The position numbers and the translations under genes were made by a program. Of a stretch of 5,624 nucleotides of DNA, positions 5,295 to 5,624 are shown in pieces. Under the pieces are notes generated by a model. That model was not told where the DNA came from and made no database searches. It saw nothing but the letters and a program-made list of their open reading frames with translations. The number at the start of each line of letters is the position of its first letter. The stretch's first letter is position 1. The stretch lies in NCBI GenBank assembly GCA_017446125.1, contig JAFSRL010000222.1:1-5624 (forward strand), given 5' to 3'. Origin of the DNA: Lachnospiraceae bacterium. Its GTDB lineage: Bacteria > Bacillota > Clostridia > Lachnospirales > Lachnospiraceae.

Positions 5295-5624
5295 ATGAAG
5301 ATCGCATTTGATGTTGACGTTTTGGCCAAGCAGGGTCTTTCCATCAAGGAGATTGTCTACAAGGTCGCGGACTGGGGATACAAGTGGATCGAACAGTCAC
5401 CGCATCCCTGCATCAATCCGTTCTACACCCACCCGCTCTTCTCCGAAGAGACGGAGGCGGAGTACCGGCAGGCGATGAAGGACACCGGTGTGGGGATTTC
5501 TTCCTTTATCTGCGTGTACCGCTGGTCGGGTCCGGATGAGGAACAGAGAAAACATGCTGTCGAGAACTGGAAAAAGCTGATCGAGATGGCGGTGAAGATG
5601 AACGTGCCGGTCATCAACACGGAG
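5295..5624 (+). CDS. TIM-barrel sugar isomerase/epimerase-like protein (C-terminus outside window)
   Basis: The first 110 codons are present and the frame is open to the last base. The ATG at 5295 follows an AAAGGGGG ribosome binding site (5283-5290) at a rather short spacing of four bases. The protein starts MKIAFDVDVLAKQGLS, then has VADWGYKWIEQSPHP, a loop INPFYTHPLFSEE, the strand GVGISSFICVYRWSGP and the helix ENWKKLIEMAVKMNVPVINTE. The repeating strand/helix pattern, with 'WGY.WIE' after the first helix and a final 'INTE' on a barrel strand (a usual place for a metal-binding Glu), fits the AP-endonuclease-2 superfamily of sugar isomerases, epimerases and inosose-processing enzymes. It lies 52 bp behind the dehydrogenase on the same strand and is very likely co-transcribed, so it probably acts on the dehydrogenase's keto product. 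The exact reaction cannot be told from this fragment. Confidence 0.8.
   Translation, partial: MKIAFDVDVLAKQGLSIKEIVYKVADWGYKWIEQSPHPCINPFYTHPLFSEETEAEYRQAMKDTGVGISSFICVYRWSGPDEEQRKHAVENWKKLIEMAVKMNVPVINTE

Overview
The window looks like a carbohydrate-uptake and catabolism locus from a Gram-positive anaerobe of the Clostridia, most likely a GC-richer Lachnospiraceae-type gut Firmicute. The reasons are strong AGGAGG-type ribosome binding sites, a lipoprotein solute-binding protein with a Gln/Ala/Glu/Pro-rich tether, one TTG start, and AT-rich gaps between fairly GC-rich genes. The taxonomic call is inference; nothing in the sequence fixes the species.

Layout: two transcription units diverge from a 209-bp control region (4020-4228). 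The leftward (minus) unit runs, in transcription order: periplasmic-binding-protein-like lipoprotein (4019-2964), double-domain ABC ATPase of the MglA/RbsA type (2865-1378), MglC/RbsC-type permease (1364-384), a terminator-like hairpin (335-358), and the start of an IolE-like TIM-barrel protein that leaves the window at base 1. The order binding protein, ATPase, permease is that of the classical mglBAC operon. The rightward (plus) unit carries a Gfo/Idh/MocA-family NAD-dependent dehydrogenase resembling inositol 2-dehydrogenase (4229-5242), then the start of a second TIM-barrel sugar isomerase/epimerase-like protein (from 5295) that leaves the window at the right end.

Together the genes suggest import of a monosaccharide or cyclic polyol, oxidation of a ring hydroxyl by the dehydrogenase, and isomerisation or dehydration of the keto product by one or both TIM-barrel enzymes, much like the first steps of inositol catabolism. 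The transporter is MglBAC-like by family. However, an alignment by eye to E. coli MglB suggests that several galactose-contacting residues of the binding protein are replaced, so the true ligand is open. No transcriptional regulator lies in the window. The divergent region holds several inverted repeats over or near both predicted promoters and is the best place to look for operator sites. There are no RNA genes, mobile elements or CRISPR arrays, and no gene-free stretch longer than 300 bases.
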